From a virus: 50,961 bases of DNA. Under the pieces are notes generated by a model. The model ran no database searches. It was not told the DNA's origin and worked only from the letters and a program-made list of their open reading frames with translations. Where the stretch lies: positions 1 to 50,961 of the IMG/VR virus record IMGVR_UViG_3300041809_000337, one strand, 5' to 3'. Numbering within the stretch: position 1 is the stretch's first letter; every line of letters begins with the position of its first letter. This document shows, piece after piece, positions 8,989-16,242 of this stretch. The position numbers were made by a program, and so were the translations under genes.

Positions 8989-9963
8989 ATGGCTTGGCTA
9001 GGAGGCTGTGACGTATCTCGTTGGCAGGGCAACATTGATTGGGTTGCCCTTGACCCAGGTACGGCCTTCGTAGTCATCAAAGCATCAGGCGGAGATGATG
9101 GTTTATATCGTGACTCCCAGCTCACCGCTAATCAGACCGGCGCTCGCAGCATCTCATCCACTACGGGCGTCGGTTATTATCACTTCGCGGGCGGTGGTGA
9201 CCCAATAGCCGAAGCCGATTATTTTATACAACAAGTCGGTAACTTAGAGCAGGGTGAGTTTCTAGCTTTGGATTGGGAGATTGCCAACTCCGACCCAGTG
9301 AACTGGTGCCTGGCCTTCGTCAATGAAGTCCATGCCAAGACTAACATCTGGCCGCTGCTGTACGTCAATGCCTCAACTCTTAATAAATATACTTGGACAC
9401 CAGTAACGTCTAATTGCGGAGTATGGGTGGCCGATTGGGCAGTCAGCCCAGACGCCAGCATTGGCACCTCTTATACATACGTCATGCAGCAGTATAAAGA
9501 CAACGGTACGTTTCCAGGCATTACAGGTAATGTTGATGCTGATGCGTGGTTTGGAACCTTAGACGAACTTAAAGCCTACGGCTATCAGACAGCCTCTGTG
9601 CCTACTCCTGTGCCTACACCAGTACCTGTGCCAGCCCCAGCCCCTACGCCTGTTCCAACGCCCCCTACGCAGCCCACTTCACCTGTTATAGTCAATCAAC
9701 CAGTCAAGCCAGTTCCAGTCCCTGCTCCAGCCCCTAAACCGACACCCATACCAGTAGTATCAACTTTTAATGAGGATTTAACAGTGTTTGAAAAGTTTAT
9801 CCAAGAGCTGGGCAAACCAGCTAAGTATTCCAAGTTCTACGTAGCCATACTGGGCGTAGTAATCGCTTACTTGACCCACAAGTACGGCTCAACACCGTGG
9901 CTGACAGACGTGATCTACGCCCTGACCGCAGCAGGGGTTTATGTTGCACCCAATGTAAAATAG
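8989..9963 (+). CDS. GH25 lysozyme (endolysin) with Pro-rich linker and hydrophobic C-terminal domain
   Basis: This 324-aa protein cleaves the peptidoglycan glycan strand. Residues 1-200 carry the GH25 hallmarks: CDVSRWQGNIDW at 7-18 with the catalytic-site Asp8, and LALDWE at 92-97 with Asp95 and Glu97 as acid/base candidates. Residues 203-258 are a Pro/Val/Thr linker built from PVPTPVP-like repeats. The last 65 residues contain two hydrophobic helices (about 280-295 and 304-320), resembling small holin-like C-terminal domains. There is no signal peptide. It follows four small membrane proteins, which together form a lysis module. Confidence 0.93.
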   Translation: MAWLGGCDVSRWQGNIDWVALDPGTAFVVIKASGGDDGLYRDSQLTANQTGARSISSTTGVGYYHFAGGGDPIAEADYFIQQVGNLEQGEFLALDWEIANSDPVNWCLAFVNEVHAKTNIWPLLYVNASTLNKYTWTPVTSNCGVWVADWAVSPDASIGTSYTYVMQQYKDNGTFPGITGNVDADAWFGTLDELKAYGYQTASVPTPVPTPVPVPAPAPTPVPTPPTQPTSPVIVNQPVKPVPVPAPAPKPTPIPVVSTFNEDLTVFEKFIQELGKPAKYSKFYVAILGVVIAYLTHKYGSTPWLTDVIYALTAAGVYVAPNVK

Positions 9964-9967
9964 ACCG

Positions 9968-10216
9968 GTGGAACACTTTCCTTGCGAACCGAACGCTGCC
10001 TGTAAGAACTGGCCTCATTGTTATTCGGATGTCCACCACCTCTATTATCCTGCTTGTGATTATAAAACACGTCTTGAAAAAGAGTTTCGTGACTTGGAAG
10101 TTAATAAAATAGCCATTTGCCGAGCCATCCATGATGAGATACACGCCGAGGATACACCCCCAGATAAGCCCAGCCATCGGTTCATGTGCGAAGAAGTTAG
10201 AGAACACTTGAGATGA
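9968..10216 (+). CDS. HNH-like small protein (His-His-Leu-Tyr-Tyr-Pro type)
   Basis: This 82-aa frame starts at GTG five bases after the lysozyme stop. It has two Cys pairs near the N-terminus, then a VHHLYYP segment, a basic helix, and CRAIHDEIHA near residue 51. The paired His motifs look like a degenerate HNH/treble-clef nuclease fold as seen in small phage proteins. Catalytic competence is uncertain. It overlaps the next gene by four bases. Confidence 0.6.
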   Translation: MEHFPCEPNAACKNWPHCYSDVHHLYYPACDYKTRLEKEFRDLEVNKIAICRAIHDEIHAEDTPPDKPSHRFMCEEVREHLR

Positions 10217-10407
10217 ACCCTAAAGAAGAAATAATGTTAGCACTTGAGTTCTGGGATGGCGAAAAGTATATGGCTGAACTTGCCTTAGCTGAAGCTAACG
10301 ATTACCTGCGAGTCCTCGAAGAGGGGCTGTGCGCTGTATATTTAGAGGAGCAAAGGGGACTTCCTCAAACCAACCCAGATACTTCCGTTCCTCCGCCGTT
10401 ATCTTAA
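10213..10407 (+). CDS. Small acidic hypothetical protein, last rightward gene
   Basis: This 64-aa product is acidic and helical in the first 50 residues with a Pro/Ser tail. ATG overlaps the preceding stop (ATGA). It is the last frame of the rightward block and its 3' end overlaps the last leftward gene tail-to-tail by about 110 bases. Function unknown. Confidence 0.5.
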   Translation: MNPKEEIMLALEFWDGEKYMAELALAEANDYLRVLEEGLCAVYLEEQRGLPQTNPDTSVPPPLS

Positions 10408-10540
10408 ACTTCCTCTCGCACTCAAGTCTCTCAGCTTCTGCTATGGCTTCGGCTTCTGCTACTCCTGCGAATAGTTCATCCGACAACGACTTTATTCTGT
10501 AATGGGTGCGCGTTAGACGTTTCATGGGGGCGTAACTCAT
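10295..10540 (-). CDS. Small hypothetical protein at the end of the leftward operon
   Basis: I chose the ATG at 10540 because TAAGGAG lies 10 nt upstream; an earlier ATG at 10564 lacks a site. The 81-aa product is rich in Glu, Ala and Arg with a helical stretch (residues 15-50). It overlaps the previous leftward gene by about 65 bases and the convergent rightward gene by about 110 bases, so one of the two convergent frames may be spurious. Confidence 0.4.
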   Translation of the reverse strand: MSYAPMKRLTRTHYRIKSLSDELFAGVAEAEAIAEAERLECERKFKITAEERKYLGWFEEVPFAPLNIQRTAPLRGLAGNR

Positions 10541-10691
10541 GGGGGGAAAGCTCCTTAGGAGCAAATTGCACGTTACGCTTGGGTTTCCTGGTTAATATGA
10601 TAATTAGAATAGCAATAAAGTTGCCGACAATCAACACGTAGGGTGCGAGTTGTCTGGCGAAGTACACTGTATCATCGAATAAATAGCCCAT
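10476..10691 (-). CDS. Small single-pass membrane protein
   Basis: This 71-aa product has one strong transmembrane helix (about 17-35), a Lys/Arg-rich stretch right after it, and a polar His/Pro-rich tail. It begins two bases after the stop of the NinG-like gene. Function unknown. Confidence 0.55.
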   Translation of the reverse strand: MGYLFDDTVYFARQLAPYVLIVGNFIAILIIILTRKPKRNVQFAPKELSPHELRPHETSNAHPLQNKVVVG

Positions 10692-10692
10692 C

Positions 10693-11220
10693 TTATTCCT
10701 TTATTTTTATTAGATACTCTAACTGGGTTTTTGAGTCTGTAATAATTCCCATTAGCTCATCTTTACTGAATTTATAGTATGGGGTGGCTTTGTCTAGCTT
10801 TTCCAGCTCGTCCGGTACTTCGTCGCCATACTTGAGTTGGAGTGCTGGGCGATATTTCTCTGGGTTGCCGTTCAGCCACTTGTTACAGTGGTTCTTGCAT
10901 TGTAGGTTGACGTTCATCTCGTTGTATTTCACGACCTTGCGGCCACGCTTGATGTAATGTCCAGCGTCCCACCCCAAATCAAAGTGTAACTTACCGTCTG
11001 GGGTAAAGTGAGCCACCCGCCCAGAGTGTGAACAGCTTATACACGTCCCATACCAAGCCGTGTCCTTAAATACACTGTCACGCAAACGGACGTATTTACT
11101 GAACCACTCCCACGCCACTCGGTCTAACTCTTGGGTATTTTTCTGGGCTAGGGTCTTATATTTTCTAGGCTTCTGGTTTGGGTGTCCCCAAAGTTTCGGC
11201 CTTTTCTTCGCTCTTAGCAC
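10693..11220 (-). CDS. NinG/Rap-like recombination nuclease
   Basis: The 175-aa product matches the NinG (lambda Rap) pattern. An N-terminal basic region precedes a Cys-x2-Cys pair (CISC), then DAGHYIKRG, then NLQCKNHCNKWLNGN with a second Cys/His cluster. NinG proteins are HNH-like structure-specific nucleases that act on branched DNA during phage recombination. The best available start is GTG at 11220, which overlaps the previous gene. It lies downstream of a PD-(D/E)XK nuclease in the same operon, so both probably serve recombination or DNA processing. Confidence 0.85.
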   Translation of the reverse strand: MLRAKKRPKLWGHPNQKPRKYKTLAQKNTQELDRVAWEWFSKYVRLRDSVFKDTAWYGTCISCSHSGRVAHFTPDGKLHFDLGWDAGHYIKRGRKVVKYNEMNVNLQCKNHCNKWLNGNPEKYRPALQLKYGDEVPDELEKLDKATPYYKFSKDELMGIITDSKTQLEYLIKIKE

Positions 11221-11356
11221 GTCTAGCCTCTATTCCTTTCCTTTGTGCAGCCCTGGCTGCCTCTTTATTTTCAAAGTAGTGGTATGGGTGGCGCCTCTTA
11301 GCCTGCATGGCACGCATGTACTCGCTGATAATTAACTGTCTGGCTTTCTCTTTCAT
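11165..11356 (-). CDS. Small basic helical protein (63 aa)
   Basis: Start ATG directly follows the stop of the previous leftward gene (TAAATG). The product is rich in Ala, Arg, Lys and Glu and predicted helical, with a Pro/Glu tail. It overlaps the NinG-like gene by about 56 bases. Function unknown. Confidence 0.55.
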   Translation of the reverse strand: MKEKARQLIISEYMRAMQAKRRHPYHYFENKEAARAAQRKGIEARRAKSEEKAETLGTPKPEA

Positions 11357-11851
11357 TTAGTCCTCCAAGAAATTTTCTGGCATGGGTTCGCGCTCTGTGT
11401 CATAGTGGTCATCAAAGTCCTCGTCCGAGGTGCTTTTCTGGTAATAAGGACCGTGGGCATTTACCGGTATCTCCGGTATTTCCGGTGTTGGTTCGTCTTC
11501 GCCCACCAGCTTATCAATCTTTTCTTCTATTCGTCTGAGTGCTTCCATCATCTCACCATCAGAACGGGTCTGTGAGCTTAATACAGGCTTTGTGGGCTGT
11601 TCTGGGTTTGAAGCTGACTCAGACACCACCTTGACCTTACGAAGCTGCCAATAGGTAGTTCCGTTCTTAGACTTTTTCATGGTCTTTTCTTCAGCCGTTA
11701 TGTCCATACCTTCTACGATATCTTGGTTGGACGAATTAAAACTTATCGGGGTGTCGTCACCCTCAGCGTAACCCCAGTACCTTTGAAAGTACATGGGGTC
11801 GAACTCACCCTGTTTGCTGATCTTAGTCAAAGTAAATTCAAACACGGGCAT
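11357..11851 (-). CDS. Hypothetical early protein with beta-rich N-terminus and acidic tail
   Basis: The frame is open further upstream to 12052, but that part overlaps the KGG-like gene. I place the start at ATG 11851 (MPVFEF), giving 164 aa and a 14-base overlap. Residues 1-75 look beta-rich with aromatic residues; residues 95-125 contain a helical stretch (EALRRIEEKIDKLV). The tail is acidic. The acidic tail and beta N-terminus are reminiscent of single-strand binding proteins, but I see no diagnostic motif. Confidence 0.6.
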   Translation of the reverse strand: MPVFEFTLTKISKQGEFDPMYFQRYWGYAEGDDTPISFNSSNQDIVEGMDITAEEKTMKKSKNGTTYWQLRKVKVVSESASNPEQPTKPVLSSQTRSDGEMMEALRRIEEKIDKLVGEDEPTPEIPEIPVNAHGPYYQKSTSDEDFDDHYDTEREPMPENFLED

Positions 11852-12098
11852 GCTCCAATCCTTTGTCAAATGGCTCATCATTCGGCCTAAACCAAGGCTC
11901 TTTGTTCTTAATACCTTTACGTGAGCTCTTAGCCCCGCCAAGTTTTCCACAGGCAACAGCCCGTTCGTGGTCGTTCCAAAAGCCTCCGGTGTGGCCGCGC
12001 TGGCCGCCAATCCTGCCGATACGCTCGTAGAAATCACGCCCATACTTAGCATAGTTCATATCTCTGCCTTTTATCCCGCCTACTTTTGTAGCACTCAT
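11838..12098 (-). CDS. KGG-repeat-like small protein
   Basis: A perfect AGGAGG site precedes ATG 12098. The 86-aa product has two Gly-Gly motifs, RIGGQRGHTGGF and GKLGGAKSSRKG, similar to the short (K/R)GG repeats of stress-induced KGG-type proteins, which recur in phage genomes. It contains many aromatic and basic residues. The molecular role is unknown. Confidence 0.7.
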   Translation of the reverse strand: MSATKVGGIKGRDMNYAKYGRDFYERIGRIGGQRGHTGGFWNDHERAVACGKLGGAKSSRKGIKNKEPWFRPNDEPFDKGLEHARV

Positions 12099-12113
12099 GA
12101 TGTTAATCCTCCT

Positions 12114-13304
12114 TCATGCTTCCGTTAAATTTAAATATTCACCTAACCCAATTCCGAAAGCCCTGGCTTGGCATAAATCAGCATCGCCTATCTCGCCGAC
12201 TTTAGGCTCAACCCACTCCAAGAAAACCCTATCAGTACTAGCATCTTTCATAACTATGCAGTATTCAGTCGAACCAGTATCCATGAAGTTTTTAACACGG
12301 TAAAGTTTAGTGCCTTTCTCTCCGGTATGTATGAGTTCGGCTTTCATCTGTTTGAGAAGCCTGTCTGGGCGGAGCATAGATAAGGCAGCAGCCCGTTGGT
12401 CGGCATTACCAATCGTCAGTACGTCTTTGGCGGTTACTTTATGGTTGATTATCTTGTTGTAAAGTTTCTCGTCAAACTGTACGCCTTGAAGAAAATAGAA
12501 TCCTGTCCCATTTGACCACTCCACCGCTTTGCCGTGGTCGTAGTGAAGTCGCTGGTCATTAGTAATCATGCGAGGCATAGGCACTAGGATTAATTTATCT
12601 TTCATGGGAAAGAAAAAGCCTAAGCCATTCTCTAGGGCTTTCAGGCTTTCGGTAGATATTTCAATCCATTTAAGGATAGATTTATCTTTTTTTTCAGAAT
12701 TGAGTAATCCAGCTAAAGACGCTGCGTCCCACGCTGCGTCCCGCGCTGCGTCCCACGCTGCGTTCCACGCTACGTTCCGCGCTACGTTCCGCGCTACGTT
12801 CCGCGCTGCGTCCCACGCTGCGTCCCGCGCTGCGTCCCGCGCTACGTTCCGCGCTGCGTTCCGCGCTGCGTCCCACGCTGCGTTCCACGCTGCGTTCCAC
12901 GCTACGTTCCGCGCTACGTTCCGCGCTGCGTTCCACGCTACGTTCCGCGCTACGTCCCGCGCTGCGTCCCGCGCTACGTCCCACGCTATTTGAAACCCAA
13001 TTACCATATCTTCGGCAATTTCAACATTAGGCATTTTTGTACCTAAAATTTCGTATTGTCGCTCAAAGCATTTTAAAACTACCTTCTCATTCCAGTAAGG
13101 TTCATCATAGTTAAGTTTTGCCAACCTATCTATAACTTTCTGGGCAGCTTTATTAATCTTTGGTGGCGTAAGTGACTGGTCTCCAGCAATCGTAGCCCCG
13201 ACTTGCCATAATGCGCCAAGTTGTGCAAAATTCTGTTGAGCCGCCTGCTGATTAGCCTGATTAAGCTGACTCATTAAATTAGATAAGTTATCTTCATTAT
13301 CCAT
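12114..13304 (-). CDS. Protein with long Ala-Ala-(Arg/Trp)-(Asp/Asn) tetrapeptide repeat
   Basis: This 396-aa protein has an N-terminal Gln/Asn-rich segment (1-40) and a helical region. Residues about 106-195 are made of some 22 tetrapeptides of the type A/V-A-R/W-D/N. The C-terminal half (200-396) is a mixed alpha/beta domain without recognised motifs. The repeat is encoded by 12-bp units. Similar Ala/Arg/Trp/Asp runs occur in many phage proteins of unknown role, usually inside an otherwise globular protein. It lies in the leftward early-type operon. Confidence 0.75.
   Translation of the reverse strand: MDNEDNLSNLMSQLNQANQQAAQQNFAQLGALWQVGATIAGDQSLTPPKINKAAQKVIDRLAKLNYDEPYWNEKVVLKCFERQYEILGTKMPNVEIAEDMVIGFQIAWDVARDAARDVARNVAWNAARNVARNVAWNAAWNAAWDAARNAARNVARDAARDAAWDAARNVARNVARNVAWNAAWDAARDAAWDAASLAGLLNSEKKDKSILKWIEISTESLKALENGLGFFFPMKDKLILVPMPRMITNDQRLHYDHGKAVEWSNGTGFYFLQGVQFDEKLYNKIINHKVTAKDVLTIGNADQRAAALSMLRPDRLLKQMKAELIHTGEKGTKLYRVKNFMDTGSTEYCIVMKDASTDRVFLEWVEPKVGEIGDADLCQARAFGIGLGEYLNLTEA
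12721..12987. repeat. 12-bp tandem repeat inside the Ala-Arg-Trp-Asp protein gene
   Basis: About 22 copies of a 12-bp unit of consensus GCGTYCCRCGCT (with GCTACG variants) lie in tandem without spacers. Because the unit is a multiple of three, gain or loss of copies keeps the frame. Long open frames on the opposite strand are a by-product of the repeat. Confidence 0.9.
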
Positions 13305-13312
13305 ACTTACCT

Positions 13313-13639
13313 CTAGTCGAAAACCCTTTGGGTTACTTTAGACCAAGGGTTGTACTCTTTCTTATAAGTAACTTTGTACTTGCCCTTAGGTACAGTCAAA
13401 GTCTTATGGGCGTCAATTTGTTTCTGGTGGACTAACTTGGCTGGCTCGAACAGTTCTAAGTAAAGCTCTTGCTTATCTTTAGCTGTCCAGACTTTAAATT
13501 CTTTCTCGGCTTCAAGCACATGATGGTGGCCGGTCTCAGAATGGCCGACTATAAAACTCTTAAACTCTTTGCCTTTTCTCTTTGGCACTGACTCTACTTC
13601 TTGTAATAGAACTTCGCCGTGCCTGATTGAATGTCTCAT
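13313..13639 (-). CDS. Conserved-type small phage protein (108 aa)
   Basis: ATG follows a strong AGTAGGAGG site. The product starts MRHSIRHGEVLLQEV and contains GHSETGHHHVLE around residues 32-43, a His-rich motif that may bind a metal. I recall similar HGEVLL/GH(S)ETGHHH proteins from other phage genomes but know of no assigned function. It is a soluble protein of mixed alpha/beta character. Confidence 0.65.
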   Translation of the reverse strand: MRHSIRHGEVLLQEVESVPKRKGKEFKSFIVGHSETGHHHVLEAEKEFKVWTAKDKQELYLELFEPAKLVHQKQIDAHKTLTVPKGKYKVTYKKEYNPWSKVTQRVFD

Positions 13640-13647
13640 ATATCCTC

Positions 13648-14046
13648 CTACTTATTAAATAACTTAAACTTATGTTCATCAACCACAGCGTGGTCAGATA
13701 GCCACTTTAGGTTAGTGTCTATGCCGCTCAATCGAGTATCAATTCCATCTATCTTATCGTAGATATTATTGAGTATTCTGCTACAGGCATCAGCCGGTTC
13801 TGGTACTGGGTCGGGAACCACGTCTAGCATTGGTTCTGGTTTCTGTGCTGGTTGCTGTGGATGATTACTTAAATACCGCTTCTCTTTATATTCCTTAAAG
13901 CAGGCAGAAATATGTACCAGGCTGAGTGTACCGGCAGCTTTACCCGATAATCTTTTTATGTCCTCTATTGTGGCTCCTCTTTCTTGAAGGGCTTTGATAA
14001 ATTCAAAGTCCGCTTTGGTTAGGTGTTTAGTTCCTTTAACTCCCAT
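13648..14046 (-). CDS. Putative helix-turn-helix protein with Pro linker
   Basis: Residues 1-45 of this 132-aa protein form three predicted helices with a helix-turn-helix-like spacing (FEFIKALQERGATIEDIKRL followed by a GKAAGTL turn). Residues 65-88 are a Pro/Glu/Val linker. The C-terminal part (90-125) is an amphipathic helix with repeated GIDT/DGID, probably an oligomerisation coil. It could be an operon regulator. The helix-turn-helix call is by eye. Confidence 0.55.
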   Translation of the reverse strand: MGVKGTKHLTKADFEFIKALQERGATIEDIKRLSGKAAGTLSLVHISACFKEYKEKRYLSNHPQQPAQKPEPMLDVVPDPVPEPADACSRILNNIYDKIDGIDTRLSGIDTNLKWLSDHAVVDEHKFKLFNK

Positions 14047-14047
14047 T

Positions 14048-14857
14048 TTATATACCCTCCTTGATTAACTTACTTAACGGTGCCAACATCTTATATAACT
14101 TTAACACTTCCAAAAACTTCACTTCACACTCTCTGACGGTCAGCCCCAACTCTGACGCCCTCAATGTATTAACTACTCCCTCTTTACCTACCCTGATAAC
14201 CATTAAGTCAGTGGGATATTCGTCTGCATAGTTATGCCCTAACTCTTTATGTAATCTAGTAAACTTTTCCTCACGGTAAGCTAAGTTATACCCACCTAAC
14301 TGTAAGAAATGCTCGCTGTAAATCCCTAGCGGCGCAGTCCGTGAAGCATTGGTTGTCTTCCAGTCGCACAGCACCACCTCACCATTAATTCTTAAGATGG
14401 CGTCAAAGGTTCCGGCATAATCATTTGCCTTTGAGTAAACTATCTTTTCTATACTTAATACTTCGGGCTTAAACTTATCAACCCATCCCAGAAAAGCTTT
14501 ATATGGTTTCTGAATATCATCAGGTATATCAAGATGTTCACCTTTCAGATGGCTTTCAATCGCACCGTGTACACGCTTACCAACATCCTTGCCCGTATCA
14601 CCTTTAATAAGATAGGCATGGAGAGCTTCGTTTAGCATGGGTTCGTCAACCGGTACGCCACTTTGGACAAACTGACGAACATATTTATCATATTCATTCA
14701 TTGGCCACATCATCAATGCCGGTTTGGATAAGGTGTCAAGGACGGTAGTCACGCCAACTGGTGATCGTCCAGTTTCAGCGATCAAATATCGATTACGGGC
14801 TAGGGGATCAAAGTTAACCGTGATGGTGTCGTTATACAGTTTAGTTATACTAATCAT
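14048..14857 (-). CDS. PD-(D/E)XK exonuclease (RecB/Cas4-like)
   Basis: I start the gene at ATG 14857 (MISITKL), eight bases after GGAGAT, giving 269 aa. The nuclease signature is clear: KRVHGAIE (motif I region), AGTFDAIL with the metal-binding Asp, then about 10 residues later LCDWKTT, the (D/E)xK element. A further QLGGYNLAY motif matches the QxxxY element typical of RecB-family nucleases. Such phage enzymes trim DNA ends for recombination or degrade host DNA. There is no Cys cluster, so it is not a canonical Fe-S Cas4. Confidence 0.85.
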   Translation of the reverse strand: MISITKLYNDTITVNFDPLARNRYLIAETGRSPVGVTTVLDTLSKPALMMWPMNEYDKYVRQFVQSGVPVDEPMLNEALHAYLIKGDTGKDVGKRVHGAIESHLKGEHLDIPDDIQKPYKAFLGWVDKFKPEVLSIEKIVYSKANDYAGTFDAILRINGEVVLCDWKTTNASRTAPLGIYSEHFLQLGGYNLAYREEKFTRLHKELGHNYADEYPTDLMVIRVGKEGVVNTLRASELGLTVRECEVKFLEVLKLYKMLAPLSKLIKEGI

Positions 14858-14996
14858 TTGGATCATCTCCATACTGTTCCTCATACCAAAGGCTGAAATC
14901 TGAAAAGTCTGGGTGCGTACCTGTTTGCTCGCAATCAAGCACGTACAGCTGCCACAGATAATCAATTTCTGTTCTGGTTAATTCAAATAAGTTCAT
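14850..14996 (-). CDS. Small acidic protein (48 aa) coupled to the exonuclease
   Basis: The frame runs from ATG 14996 (overlapping the upstream stop, ATGA) to a TAG that overlaps the exonuclease ATG by eight bases. The 48-aa product is acidic and aromatic, ending in a run of Glu, Tyr and Asp. Tight coupling on both sides supports it as a real gene. Function unknown. Confidence 0.6.
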   Translation of the reverse strand: MNLFELTRTEIDYLWQLYVLDCEQTGTHPDFSDFSLWYEEQYGDDPND

Positions 14997-15241
14997 GTCT
15001 TAATCCTATCACTAACTGAGCGGTTATGCAAGGGCTTATCCACATGCTTGGGGTATCTGCCGCAAGGCTTGTCCCAGACCTCGGAATACCAGGCTTCGAC
15101 CTCATCACCAATCTCGGAAGGCTTGTAATGTGGGATGGTGTAGGTTTCATCATCGTCCAGAATGACAGTGTTTAAATAAAAGGCTGAGTGGAATTTACTC
15201 CACTTCTTTTCTACGCTTACTACTTTAATGATTTCTTTCAA
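14993..15241 (-). CDS. Hypothetical early protein, start uncertain
   Basis: The frame is open from TTG 15304. I prefer TTG 15241 (LKEIIKVV), because GGGGAG sits seven bases upstream; GTG 15259 is another option. The 82-aa product is beta-rich with several Trp and Tyr residues and ends in a basic stretch. Upstream, an alternative 36-aa frame (ATG 15337) overlaps the previous stop and may also be translated. The family is not recognised. Confidence 0.5.
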   Translation of the reverse strand: MKEIIKVVSVEKKWSKFHSAFYLNTVILDDDETYTIPHYKPSEIGDEVEAWYSEVWDKPCGRYPKHVDKPLHNRSVSDRIKT

Positions 15242-15331
15242 ACCCGCACTCCCCGTCACGCCCGCTACACGTATAGCCGGCCAGGTATTTGGGGCATAGC
15301 CCAAGCCGGTGTAAAAGTCTTTGCATCATTT

Positions 15332-15550
15332 TCATTTCCTACCTTTGTCCTGGGGCGGCATTATTCCGCTTACTGTATAACTTTCTTTATAAATATTTTG
15401 TTTAATTGCTATGGGTTGCCCGCAAGTTGGACAATGAACACAATGTTCTTTATCGTGTGTTCGTTTTGCTTTAGCATATCCTTCAGGAGACATACCCCAG
15501 CTTTCAAAATTACCCGTATCACTTGGACAATATGGACAATTCGCACTCAT
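15332..15550 (-). CDS. Small zinc-ribbon protein
   Basis: This 72-aa product contains CPYC near the N-terminus, and CVHCPTCGQP around residues 37-46, giving two Cys-x2-Cys knuckles and two nearby His residues. It is most likely a one-zinc ribbon. It overlaps the preceding small gene by four bases (ATGA). Phage proteins of this type often bind nucleic acid; no specific role can be given. Confidence 0.65.
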   Translation of the reverse strand: MSANCPYCPSDTGNFESWGMSPEGYAKAKRTHDKEHCVHCPTCGQPIAIKQNIYKESYTVSGIMPPQDKGRK

Positions 15551-15726
15551 TCCAGTCCTTTCTTTTTAGTTATGGGTCGCATTATATTGCTTCTAATTTT
15601 CAGACAGCCATAGCAAATCTGGGTGAGGGCGGTTTTAGCATCACAGTAAGTACAGGGCAATAAGCCTATTTCGCAGGTATGTTGGTCTGTTACAAATGTT
15701 TCAATTATTTCGTCTAATTCAGTCAT
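15547..15726 (-). CDS. Small Cys-rich protein, paralogue of the gene at 16051
   Basis: The 59-aa frame starts inside the previous stop (ATGA). It contains CEIGLLPCTYC and CYGC, four or five Cys positions suited to zinc. From residue about 33 it shares the segment LTQICYGCLKIRSNIMRPIT exactly with the product of 16051-16242, only 0.5 kb away, showing a recent partial duplication. Confidence 0.7.
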   Translation of the reverse strand: MTELDEIIETFVTDQHTCEIGLLPCTYCDAKTALTQICYGCLKIRSNIMRPITKKKGLE

Positions 15727-15977
15727 AGCTTGCTCCTGGGATGGGTGGGGTCAACGTATCGTACATATTGCCACCATTGATTATCATACGGGTCATATAT
15801 ATAGTCGTAGAGTTGGCAACGCCGTCTATAAACCCAGCATAGCCAGACAACACCATCATCTAAAGTGTCATGAGGCAACCATGCAAATTTCTTACGCCAA
15901 GATGTTATGGGAACCCCAAATCTCGGTTTATTGTCATACCAATCCGCACCCACTCCAGCCTCACCGTTCTTAGTCAT
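15723..15977 (-). CDS. Small Trp/Tyr-rich hypothetical protein
   Basis: I place the start at ATG 15977, which overlaps the upstream stop and has GGAG eight bases before it; an in-frame ATG lies at 15986. The 84-aa product is unusually rich in Trp (8) and Tyr and contains a YDYIYDPYDNQWWQY segment. No family is recognised. Confidence 0.6.
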   Translation of the reverse strand: MTKNGEAGVGADWYDNKPRFGVPITSWRKKFAWLPHDTLDDGVVWLCWVYRRRCQLYDYIYDPYDNQWWQYVRYVDPTHPRSKL

Positions 15978-16054
15978 GATGTCCACTCCGTTCCACCACC
16001 GCGTGAACCAGGGTATTTGATTTTATGATTGTAAAGTTGTTTAAGTGTTTTCAT
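15974..16054 (-). CDS. Tiny basic protein (26 aa)
   Basis: ATG 16054 overlaps the previous stop (AAATGA) and follows AGAAGGAAAG. The stop overlaps the next start. The product is basic and ends in a Gly-rich stretch. Only the coupled context supports it. Confidence 0.45.
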   Translation of the reverse strand: MKTLKQLYNHKIKYPGSRGGGTEWTS

Positions 16055-16242
16055 TTGCTTTCCTTCTGTTTAGTTATGGGTCGCATTATGTTACTGCGAA
16101 TTTTTAAGCAGCCGTAGCAAATCTGGGTGAGGGCATCGTGGAAACTAGAGTAAGCCACCTGTTGCATGTGATGTCCCTCGCACTGCTGAATATGTTTGCG
16201 GACTTCTGTTTGGGTTGGCAGATATTCGTAATCAAAGGTCAT
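16051..16242 (-). CDS. Small Cys/His protein, paralogue of the gene at 15547
   Basis: This 63-aa protein has an acidic, aromatic N-terminus, a CEGHH motif near residue 21, and the CYGC-containing C-terminal half that it shares exactly with the 59-aa product downstream. The pair differ only in their N-terminal halves. Start overlaps the preceding stop by four bases. A zinc-binding role is likely; the target is unknown. Confidence 0.65.
   Translation of the reverse strand: MTFDYEYLPTQTEVRKHIQQCEGHHMQQVAYSSFHDALTQICYGCLKIRSNIMRPITKQKESK

Noticed and set aside
12721-12987. Possible CRISPR array
   Set aside because: The 12-bp units are contiguous without unique spacers and encode protein.
12568-12993. 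Plus-strand and second minus-strand frames across the 12-bp repeat
   Set aside because: A frame-preserving repeat opens all frames; the real gene is the longer one with good start context.
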